Shown: positions 1 to 7,100 of the stretch, piece by piece
How the letters are laid out: each line of letters begins with the position of its first letter
Position numbering within the stretch: the stretch's first letter is position 1
Assembly (NCBI GenBank): GCA_910592205.1
Contig: CAJVPJ010000923.1
Coordinates: 1 to 14,542 of the forward strand
Length of the DNA stretch: 14,542 bases
Reading direction: 5' to 3'
Origin: Paraglomus occultum
Taxonomy: Eukaryota; Glomeromycota; Glomeromycetes; Paraglomerales; Paraglomeraceae
Notes under the pieces: generated by a model
What the model saw: only the letters and a program-made list of their open reading frames with translations
Databases searched by the model: none
Told to the model about the DNA's origin: nothing
Translations under genes and position numbers: made by a program

Positions 1-94
1 AAAAGAGGGAGGGGTTGGCTGGTCGGGATCACCCCCAGGGAAGCGGCGGGCGGGGTAAAATTAATTCCTAGCGGCGGGAAAACCCCACAAGGGG

Positions 95-125
<31 letters not shown>
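1..125. repeat. GC-rich low-complexity end with G8-C27 homopolymer
   Basis: The first ~125 bases are far more GC-rich than the rest of the window. They contain eight G (91-98) followed by 27 C (99-125). The abrupt composition change and the long homopolymer at the very end suggest an assembly edge or sequencing artefact rather than biology. Nothing left of 126 should be used for gene calling. Confidence 0.7.
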
Positions 126-747
126 ACGATAAATTTTCTAGTTTCTCATATAATCCCCCGTAATATTCTCGCATGGATTGATTAACGGAAATTGAAAGCG
201 GATAGAGATCGCGCAACAGAGTGTCAACACATCCTCGGTGATCAACGTTATGCGAACTTGCTGTGTTTGAACTTGTGAAAGGTAAGAGATTGTTTCGCGC
301 ATACGTCCCAAAATGCTCTATGAAATTTTCCCAGAAATCGTTGCTACGGTGCGAAGGATTACTCAAGGTGTGAAAATAATAGTAATTTACCGCTTCAGTG
401 GCTTTTTTTACAGCACCATCATCGAGTACTCCCAGATGAATCAAAGTTCCACCCTCGATATCTGTGACGCATCCCGGATCCACGATATTACGAAAATGTA
501 CTTTTTTACCGAGTGCGAGAAGATCCCCACGTGCGGACATTATCATTCTAGTCTTTTCATTTCGAGAAATTTGAGCGGTGATATTAGACGTATCCTGTTG
601 TTTGTTGTTCTGAAAATCTATTGGTTGCAATTTTATCCATCCCGATCGAAGGTGACGGCGCACATCTCTTCTTGTAATAGGCTCCCCGGTGCTAATAATG
701 TATTTTAAAACCTTATGAGATTTTATCCAATCAGGGGGTAGGAACAT
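61..747 (-). CDS. Unrecognised protein, 3' end unreliable
   Basis: An open frame starts at ATG 747 (M-F-L-P-P-D-W) and runs about 207 plausible residues. It then enters the poly-G/C run and reads tryptophan, glycines and junk to a stop at 61. The body is hydrophilic with balanced composition; it includes a basic stretch near residue 28 (RRDVRRHLRSGW), an aromatic patch YYYF near residue 123 and FWENFIEHFGTYAR near residue 138. There is no signal peptide, membrane segment or motif I can name. The length and the absence of stops favour a real coding region, single-exon as seen, with its C-terminus lost in the damaged contig end. It could also be a transposon-derived gene, since the next 3 kb are mobile-element debris. 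Function unknown. Confidence 0.5.
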
Positions 748-832
748 AATCCAATAATGTAAGGATTAAATCTAACCACAAATCGAGCTAGCCATTTACT
801 TTTTTGTGGATTGAACTAACCACCAAGATAAA

Positions 833-945
833 GTATCGAGCCACCATAAGGTGATCATGCCCTTTCGAACACACGACATACAAAGTATACCCAACACAAT
901 ACTTGGATGGCTAACCGATCATTTGCAATAGCAAAGACACGAAAA
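833..945 (+). pseudogene. 5S-rRNA-like degenerate block (5S pseudogene or 5S-derived SINE head)
   Basis: From 840 the sequence reads GCCACCATAAGGTGATCATG, then a CCC..TTCGAAC stretch, then TACTTGGATGGCTAACCG (900-917). Their order matches 5S rRNA: the helix I/II region, the CCCGTTCGATC loop, and the internal promoter C box (TACTTGGATGGGTGACC). The GCC-to-ACC distance is 77 nt against 85 in human 5S by my count; the missing bases fall around the A box, which is hard to recognise (AAAGTATACCC). The 3' half that should re-pair with the 5' end is poorly preserved. I read it as a decayed 5S copy or the head of a 5S-derived short retroelement, not a functional gene. The match is by memory of 5S sequences, so it is moderately secure. 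Confidence 0.42.
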
Positions 946-1146
946 AGCAACTGACGAGGCGGTATGTGCTAAGCATTAATTAAAAATAACATGTACCCGG
1001 CTTGGATCAAAAGTAACGCACGGCACGAAAAGTATCTGACCCGATGGTGATATGGACGTACGTTTGTTCTGCTTTATCGATATTAATTTTTGTTCCTTAT
1101 TAAGCCTACGGTTGCCAAACTAGCATACAATAGTTGGCATGTGACC

Positions 1147-1360
1147 TGACGACAAAAATTAGCCACAGTCGTCATTTGAGCGACGTGAAAAATAGAAATC
1201 ACACGTCAAGCCACGACACATACCTTGGTGGTTCTCGAATGACGATACAAACACAATCTACACGTCACCTGATGAGCAGACTATAAACATCCCATCTTTG
1301 ACGAGGCAAACGCAAAACGCACGTCACTCGAATGACGAGGCAAATGTAAATCGCACGTCA
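1147..1360. repeat. Array of five 28-bp units bounded by TGACG...CGTCA
   Basis: Five 28-bp units lie at 1147-1174, 1181-1208, 1240-1267, 1299-1326 and 1333-1360. Each begins TGACG (CGACG in unit 2) and ends CGTCA, four of them with ACGTCA. The interiors are A-rich and partly conserved: units 4 and 5 share TGACGAGGCAAA and a CACGTCA end. Gaps between units are 6, 31, 31 and 6 nt; the two 6-nt gaps give a 34-nt period. The half-sites are those of bZIP/CREB-type binding sites. The unit is an imperfect inverted repeat, so each could bind a dimer. The array ends 27 nt before the 42-bp palindrome, a layout also seen in subterminal regions of DNA transposons. Confidence 0.75.
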
Positions 1361-1387
1361 TAGATGGTATAGTTATAGTCCGAAATA

Positions 1388-1429
1388 AGTGGTATATTTG
1401 GAGTCTGTACAGACTCCAAATATACCACT
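1388..1429. repeat. Perfect 42-bp palindrome centred on TA (possible TIR-TA-TIR junction)
   Basis: Two 21-nt arms are exact reverse complements with no loop. The centre reads ...AGTCTG-TA-CAGACT... Tc1/mariner elements insert at TA and many of their inverted repeats begin CAG, so two ends meeting over one TA would look like this. I found no second copy of the 20-bp arm in the window, so no complete element can be delimited. A small foldback element or a cruciform-forming site is the alternative. Confidence 0.85.
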
Positions 1430-1502
1430 AAATATATAAAACTAAGAGGTCTACTGCATGGGAGGGAAAACTGGTGTACCAAAGTTTGCCCGAAGACGAT
1501 GG

Positions 1503-1673
1503 CTACCCCCTATTCTCTCGTCCCGCTAGTCCAGCACTATTACTATTCTCCTCTTCTACCTCTGTATTTAATTCTCGTTCATTATCAACCCATAGCCTAA
1601 TAAATTCTATGGTTTTATCTGTGGGATTACGGGTTAAACGTTTGTGAAATTTCCAGATAGTTGCATCTCTCCT
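1503..1673 (-). pseudogene. Orphan coding-like fragment, probably transposon-derived
   Basis: The minus frame is open from just inside a stop at 1674-1676 to a TAG at 1503-1505. It encodes about 56 residues that look like real protein: RDATIWKFHKRLTRNPTDK near the start, then EFIRLWVDNERELN, then an acidic E/N/S-rich tail. There is no start codon. The plus strand here is not comparably open. I recognise no family. Its position among repeats suggests a broken mobile-element gene. Confidence 0.35.
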
Positions 1674-1783
1674 TTATTACTTCTGAGATTTTGGAATACA
1701 TTGATGATTCGGTTCGTTTCTCTAGTTTAAATAATGTGACTCAAAAAATTTACAAAATCTGTCCAACAGACTTCATCATTAAA

Positions 1784-2051
1784 ATGTTTGCTCTCACAAG
1801 CGAATTTATTCTTGGACTATTGATCGGAATTATCCTTGGATATTTTCTTTATCATAAAATTCACAAATATCAGCTGCGTAATATAAATCAGAAAATTGAT
1901 AAAATACTCAATTTAATTGAGCCGAAGAAAAAAATCTAAGACTAGCAAACAAATTGGCCAACGTAACTATCCACCAGAAATCGAAAACTTGTGGAACGAT
2001 TTAATCCTATACGGAAAAACTGTACTTGAGCTTTCTTTAAAATACTTCTAA
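1784..2051 (+). pseudogene. Frameshifted small ORF with one membrane helix, probable mobile-element gene
   Basis: ATG 1784 opens a frame with a hydrophobic helix (FILGLLIGIILGYFLY, about residues 9-24). A coiled-coil-like stretch follows (YQLRNINQKIDKILNLIEPK), then a stop at 1937. One frame over, coding continues past the stop for 38 codons to TAA 2049 and includes RNYPPEIENLWNDLILYGKT. The frames meet at a run of seven A (1928-1934). One base gained or lost there would give a single ~90-residue reading, by real mutation or homopolymer error. The same frame is open upstream to 1661. The sequence resembles families I associate with fungal repeats, but I cannot name one. Confidence 0.45.
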
Positions 2052-2139
2052 TGGTGCTGTAAATTTTGGGTTTCATGGTGGATTTAATGTAAATTAGTTT
2101 CATATTAATAATTTTTATATAGAGGTAATTCTCTATATA
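2049..2139. repeat. Diverged direct repeat, copy 1, with terminal hairpin
   Basis: 2049-2090 aligns with 3383-3425: both read TAATRGTGCTGTAA, a short variable stretch, then CATGGTGGATTTRAT. Weaker similarity continues rightward into AT-rich sequence. At 2116-2139 there is a hairpin with perfect 9-bp arms (TATATAGAG / CTCTATATA) around a 6-nt loop. Two diverged copies 1.3 kb apart imply an old dispersed repeat or transposon end. Confidence 0.55.
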
Positions 2140-2229
2140 TAATATAGTAATCCTGTTATGGTTTATAATTTATCACATTCTGGTATAATAATAATAAGGT
2201 AAACATTATAACAAGTTCATAAATTATGA

Positions 2230-3200
2230 ATGAGCACCATTATTACTTTTCAAAATGTCATCAACCACCCTGGTCAATTTTACAGCCACATCACAATCTC
2301 ATTTATAGAATGTTTATTTTGTCTAGTTTTGTTGCAGTCTGCCCATTTTAATTTGGCAAAGTCATCATCAACAAAGGATTCAGATGAAACTCAACTGCTT
2401 CACATACACAGCATAAGCAGTCTATCACACATTTCTACTTCAATTGGAATATTTGAACCCCAGGAGTTTAGTTTTCAAATACCTTCTGAGCGAAGGTAGC
2501 TTCCTTGGTTCCCAGAAATATTCAGAGTTTTTGATGATAGCATACAATTCTGTAATGCTCTCCACCAACTATTGACCTCTTTGTCACAATTCACAAATTT
2601 CAGGTGGGGCTGAGATGCCTGGAGTGTTAGACTGATATCCCCATTCTCTAATACCAATTGAGAAAGTGAATCATGAGGGGCCTAAGTCTAACTATAACAT
2701 AAACACCCCCAACATGTAACATGTGGCTGAAGGAGCAACAAAAGTTCTTCAAAATGTAAATCAGGTAGGGGTGACATGATTGAAGCTGGAAAAATTAAAG
2801 TACTATTAGTATGAGCAACCCTAATATGTATAGGAGACCAAACATATAATGCATGCAACAACAGCATCCTCTCTCACTGTTCTATTAAAACCATATGGCT
2901 ATTCTACCCTATACACATTACTCTATTACTATGTCTCCAATGCCCGAGTCACAAAGCTGTTACCTGTTTGTTGGAGGATGTATATGTAGTTTGCTTGCAT
3001 TCACAGCTCTACCTCTTTTGCATAGTAATAGAGGGGTATTAGAAGGTTTCTCCCTTTCTCAAACTGAAGCTCTTTTTTTAATTTTTTCTTTAGTATGTTG
3101 GATTTCAGTATTGACTTCCTCAATGGTATCATCATCGGAAAATGACTATGGAAGTGAATTGGATGAGGTAACAATATCTCCTGTTAAGAGAAAAAAATAA
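2230..3200 (-). pseudogene. Decayed coding remnant, probably minus-strand transposon
   Basis: Several minus-strand pieces look like protein but sit in different frames with stops between them. From right to left: DDDTIEEVNTEIQHTKEKIK with a later basic EREKPSNTP and KRGRAVNASK stretch (about 3150-2960); ELYAIIKNSEYFWEPRKLPS (about 2560-2490); ESFVDDDFAKLKWADCNKTR (about 2380-2310). They are hydrophilic and lysine/acid-rich. The plus strand offers ORFs at 2230-2499 and 2895-3200; the latter appears to encode two membrane helices, but that hydrophobicity is what the antisense of a charged coding strand gives. I therefore favour a frameshifted minus-strand mobile-element gene. Family not recognised. 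Confidence 0.35.
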
Positions 3201-3382
3201 TAATGTTTTGGAATTAGCAGAATTAATCAAGCAATGAAGCTTACTAAACCTTTATTCATTACATCCCTGTAAACAATTATTTGTCATAGGCCTTTGGACT
3301 TGCAAAATTTGCCAATATTAATATGAATAAAAACAATTAATTAATTACAATTATTGAATTTAAAAACATGTGGAGCAATATT

Positions 3383-3450
3383 TTAATAGTGCTGTAATTC
3401 TTTGATCCATGGTGGATTTGATATAATAATGAATTATATTTTACAGAGAC
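3383..3450. repeat. Diverged direct repeat, copy 2
   Basis: This is the second copy of the element at 2049, in the same orientation. The best-kept part is 3383-3425. On the minus strand one frame reads STMDQRITALLK, which faintly recalls the QPMDQG motif of pogo/Tigger transposases, but it is too short to rely on. Confidence 0.5.
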
Positions 3451-3768
3451 ATAATCCTATATTAATATTAATATTAACCATATTATTTATCTCAGTCAAT
3501 TTTAATGCTCGCTATTTTGGCACGGTATTAATTAAACTTGTAATTTACGCTGTATAATTGACGTATTATTAACCAAACTATAATTAGTTAACTCGTCATA
3601 TCATTTATGTCACATAATAAAACGTTCAACTTTGTCCCCAATTATATGCAGTAACGTTTCAAACATTTGTCATTTCTATCCAAATTACGGGGTCAATTAC
3701 TTATGCGCTTTATTGTAACTACGCGTTAATGTAGAGATTACGTGTCTTGCGTTTAGCGAGGGATCGCG

Positions 3769-3811
3769 CACTTATTATTATAGAGGTTGCACTTATAGAG
3801 ATGCCACTGTA
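3769..3811. mobile_element. Pogo/Tigger-like transposon terminus next to TA
   Basis: Read on the minus strand from 3809 leftward, the sequence is CAGTGGCATCTCTATAAGTG and continues with CAACCTCTATAATAATAAGTGC. It is preceded by TA (3810-3811). A CAGT start, a TA target and short repeats just inside the end are the hallmarks of pogo-type Tc1/mariner termini. TTATAGAG occurs twice (3778-3785 and 3793-3800), and GCACTTAT also occurs twice. The element would extend leftward. The opposite end was not found, and no intact transposase follows, so this is a truncated or internally deleted copy. Confidence 0.6.
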
Positions 3812-4997
3812 TAATCAAGCACTCGTGAAAATGATTTGAATGGGTTGCTTGACGCAACGTTTGAACAGTCACCGCCAGCCTGTCGATGCCACAAGTCTTG
3901 TGGTTTGAAAGACATACAGTATATGTATATACCTGATAGGCAATGCTAAATATTAAATAATTTGTGAAAAACTAAACACTCGGCGTTAATTCTGACAAGT
4001 CTTCATTTATTGATCTTTAACACCTCGCGTATATTAATTAGAGTCAATCGACAGACGTGAAATATTACACTTCTTGGTATCCCCGTAAATGGCTGGTGAA
4101 ACGTTTTATTATAAATATGTCTAGTAGGTCTTATGTTATCTTCGAGCGATCACTTATTAAGTATCACAAGAACAGTGCGTAATAGATCAAGTGTCGATAA
4201 TGACAACACAATATACGATCGAGTTAGAGACGTAAATCATACAAGCTACTATTCTCTATCACAAGAAAATCGACTGTCAGTAAGAAGGAAAATTTTATCT
4301 TCATTATATATATCGCTTATGTGATATAACTGGTTAGCTAAATCGTTAAAAATGGATTAAATTTGCTACATGTATTAATAAATACAGTAAGTAACTTTAT
4401 AAACTTGGTTAATGTCAATCTCATACAGTCAGAACCTGGATGTGTGGCTAAATTTTTACAATTTATCAGACATAAGCAAATTAAAAGCCTGCCATCAATT
4501 ACACTAAAATTAGTACACTATGTTTAAGACTTGCGCTAATCCTGTTTTGGCATTTGCTTAGCAATTTAATGTGTACTCGGACAGTGTCATAAACTAAAAA
4601 ATTAAAAAGTACAAAATTTATTACAGAAAATATCCTATACTTTTACAAGTAAAGATAACGAAAAGACTAGTGGCGTATTTTGATTATCAATCGATATTGC
4701 TCTTTTTCGTTACTATGAACTCAAATAACCAAGCTAGTACTTTAGATATTTAAGACCGTCTGCAGAACTGCCTTGTTAATTTATTAACCCATCAACGTAT
4801 TCTAATTGGGAGATAAACTACTAATCATTTGAAAGAGTATACGTACTTTGCTTATCTTTCTGTAAGGGGGACCGTTGAATATGGCGAATTAATTAGACAT
4901 TTAGCTCCTGGAATGTGCACGCGCAATTCCCAGAAAAGCTAGAATATGTGCCCCATCATGTATTTCTCTTACCGATTACGAGCCTTATTACTAGCAT
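3812..4997. other. Mostly gene-free AT-rich stretch with one possible exon
   Basis: No recognisable gene is present. The only coding-like part is about 4126-4278 (+): it is bounded by a TAG acceptor-like site before 4126 and a good GTAAGA donor at 4279, and reads LLSITRTVRNRSSVDNDNTI and TSYYSLSQENRLS. A short frame at 3840 (MGCLTQRLN, 22 codons, with a potentially acylated MGC start) could be a first exon, but no convincing splice joins them. The 700 bp after 4279 are AT-rich with many stops in every frame. Confidence 0.3.
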
Positions 4998-5195
4998 TTA
5001 AATAGTAATAATAACGCGAGATCGGTCGATTCTGATGTACTTCTTATCACGAAGAATTACAGCTTCCACGACAGCTTGCTTAGTGAATTTTTTCTTGTCC
5101 TTTTTATTTGCGATGAAAGGGTTGACGTAAAATCCTTCGATTACAATGGAGATCTTTTTGTCATTGGTTACAACCACACCCTTTGTTTCAGCCAT
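4998..5195 (-). CDS. Unrecognised 65-residue protein
   Basis: ATG 5195 lies in a good eukaryotic context (ATAAATGGC, A at -3) with an in-frame stop directly upstream, which fixes the start. The product is small and basic. It alternates beta-like segments (GVVVTNDKKISIVIEGFYV) with a lysine-rich turn (NKKDKKKFTKQ) and ends in a strand-like RIDRSRVIITI. There is no signal peptide or membrane helix. It is divergent from the gene at 5310 with a 114-bp shared upstream region. Its compact composition resembles small ribosomal or RNA-binding proteins, but I match it to none. A further unrecognised exon is possible. Confidence 0.5.
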   Translation of the reverse strand: MAETKGVVVTNDKKISIVIEGFYVNPFIANKKDKKKFTKQAVVEAVILRDKKYIRIDRSRVIITI

Positions 5196-5309
5196 TTATG
5201 GCCACATTAATCTTGTATATAACATCTGGACGTTCCCATACGTTTGAGATATCTGCGCCTTTGCTCTGCAAGTCTGAATTCGCCTAGTTAACGATACATA
5301 CAATACACA

Positions 5310-5944
5310 ATGAGCTTGAAATTCGAAAATATTCAGCGCGAGAAGGTACAAGCATGGGCCGAAAAGCTAATACCGTACGTAACATTGTAAAGTCAGACAC
5401 CAAACTGGTTTTCTCAACGCTGACGGACTATTCTATCTTTTCCTCCGTTCTGTTTATTAGACAGGTTCATGTTGATAATTTGCGTGAAAAATATCAAGCA
5501 TTCGGCAGAGACTATCCACTGACTAAAGTAAATATCAAATCAATTGGCAGACTCGTTCGATTGACGGCATATGACTTATGAACCATTAACGCTTTGTCTT
5601 CTTCTACAGCTCTTCTTGCTTATCTTTGCGGTCTTTGCAACTGTTCCCACACTCTGCTTCCTTTTTTTCGCTGCACTTGTCACCGTATTCATATTCTGTG
5701 GAGCGTTTTGTATTGGATTGACCATATGGTTGTCGGTTATTGGTATGGCAGGTAAGTTGACGACAGAATGCGACCCTAATCGACACATATTAGTTCAATT
5801 GTCTCTTACGCGTCATTCATTTCTATTTGTGTAGGTTTCGCGCTTTTTGCTGCGTTAGTTGTTGCAATCATTGCAACATGCGTGGTGTTCTTTTGGATGT
5901 CATTGGTCGTAGTAGTAACCAAACTGTATAAAGCGTATGCGTAA
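5310..5944 (+). CDS. Promethin/LDAF1-like lipid droplet assembly membrane protein, 4 exons
   Basis: Exons are 5310-5386, 5461-5527, 5610-5751 and 5835-5944; introns are 74, 82 and 83 nt. The phases close to give 131 residues ending KLYKAYA. Residues 1-48 are polar and helical (FENIQREKVQAWAEKL, then VHVDNLREKY). From residue 49 to about 123 it is almost wholly hydrophobic (LFLLIFAVFATVPTLCFLFF, GLTIWLSVIGMAGFALF), enough for two hairpins, and the tail is short and basic. Size, a polar N-terminal helix before a long hydrophobic block, and the VP-LCFL pattern fit the promethin/LDAF1 family, which works with seipin where lipid droplets bud from the ER. The assignment is by pattern. The exon 1 donor is uncertain: GTACGT at 5375 paired with the same acceptor also keeps frame. 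An alternative is another small ER hairpin protein. Confidence 0.68.
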
Positions 5945-6057
5945 GCACTGAGGTACTGACAGCTAACTACTTATATCGGGTTAGACAGCGCGCGTGAGAA
6001 TGCCGTTCAAAAGAACAGACCATCGAACCAAGTTTCTCAGCCATTGTATATAGCGAT

Positions 6058-6079
6058 TATATATATATATATATATATA
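6058..6079. repeat. (TA)11 microsatellite
   Basis: Twenty-two bases of perfect TA dinucleotide lie in the 3' flank of the LDAF1-like gene, a likely length-polymorphic site. Confidence 0.95.
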
Positions 6080-6095
6080 CATAGCCTCCAGAAGC

Positions 6096-6101
6096 AATAA
6101 A
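6096..6101 (+). terminator. AATAAA polyadenylation signal of the LDAF1-like gene
   Basis: AATAAA lies about 150 nt after the stop at 5944 and is followed by an A-run. It is the first canonical signal downstream on this strand. The call is by motif only. Confidence 0.45.
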
Positions 6102-6226
6102 AAAAAAACGACTTTTACTATCAATTCTATACCGTTACACAATACTATAATTCTTGTACAACTGGAAACATTCAAAAGCAAGAGACTTCTTTCCCCTTAA
6201 CAAAACGCCCACATAAGTAAATTGCA

Positions 6227-6806
6227 ATGGGGAAAGTGTACCAAACCTTCTTGACTGGTGACAGAATATACGCTTGCACCACATGCCATACCCACCTGGC
6301 AAAACACGAAGATTTGATGTCAAAAGTATGTTCACCTATCGACAGTGGAAACTGTTACCTTTGAATGCAACTAACTAACTGACCACGTCCGTTAGGCATT
6401 CCAAGGCAGACATGGTCGTGCTTTCTTGTTTGGCTCAGTGTAGGGTATTTACCATATAATTATCTTATCCACTATTCCTCAATCTTACCAATGCAACTTT
6501 AAATCGTTATCCAAAGAGAGAACATATCTTTAGGACCAAAAGAAGACCGCCTATTGATAACCGGGCTACATTCGGTCAAAGATATTCGATGTAACGTTTG
6601 CGCGCAGGTGGTCGGATGGAAATACGTAAGTAAGAGTTATACAACCAAGTAGTTCACAGCAAGCTCATTTCTAACTTGTGTGATCAACAACCGGAACGCT
6701 GTTATTTAAGGTTTTTGCATTTGAGGAAGCACAAAAGTACAAGGAGGGTAAATATATTGTGGAGAGAGCAATGATTACAAAGGAAAACCAATGGGACGAG
6801 GCATAG
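6227..6806 (+). CDS. Yippee-like zinc-binding protein, 4 exons
   Basis: Exons are 6227-6325, 6396-6439, 6517-6625 and 6711-6806; introns are 70, 77 and 85 nt. They join to 115 residues, close to the family's usual size. Family signatures appear in order: [20 protein letters not shown] at the start, [60 protein letters not shown], and the terminal NQWDEA. The zinc ligands are two CxxC pairs, C17/C20 and C73/C76, both intact. Yippee proteins are compact folds related to the cereblon CULT/Mis18 domain; several are found at the nucleus, spindle or centrosome, and a fungal member is linked to growth and stress. All splice sites are GT...AG. The gene looks complete and functional and converges on the Caf16-like gene. 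Confidence 0.93.
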
Positions 6807-6823
6807 CACAGTGAGTGTTGCAA

Positions 6824-6829
6824 AATAAA
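6824..6829 (+). terminator. AATAAA polyadenylation signal of the Yippee gene
   Basis: AATAAA lies 18 nt after the TAG stop at 6806 and is A-rich downstream. It falls in the 294-bp gap between two convergent genes. That gap shows no other feature. Confidence 0.5.
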
Positions 6830-7100
6830 AAATACAATACTTGCGTATATACGATACATACTAATCCGTAATTCATCAAACGTTTATAGAAACAATTTCT
6901 AAAGACATTCCCTGTTGTTTTCTTAGTACGATTCACCTTTGCTTGTATATATGTTTAGACTAATAAATATCTAATTATCAAGAACTGAAATTACATGTCC
7001 CCACGTTTACTATACTTAATATGCGCACTTGGATCAAAGACTTGGAACAACTTCACATTAAAAAATTTACCGTTTGGCGTATTCTTTCGAATACTTATTA

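Noticed and set aside
313-708. 131-codon plus ORF
   Set aside because: It lies opposite the longer and better-composed minus ORF starting at 747.
1261-1320. Hammerhead-like CTGATGAG core at 1269
   Set aside because: No matching GAAA segment or flanking stems follow at the required spacing.
1147-1360. CRISPR-like array
   Set aside because: Units are regularly sized, but spacers are 6 or 31 nt, there are no cas genes, and the context is eukaryotic with introns.
2230-2499. 89-codon plus ORF
   Set aside because: It starts without a supported context and overlaps protein-like minus-strand segments of the decayed element.
5354-5581. 75-codon plus ORF starting inside the LDAF1-like gene
   Set aside because: It reads through intron 1 and intron 2 of the spliced model in another frame.
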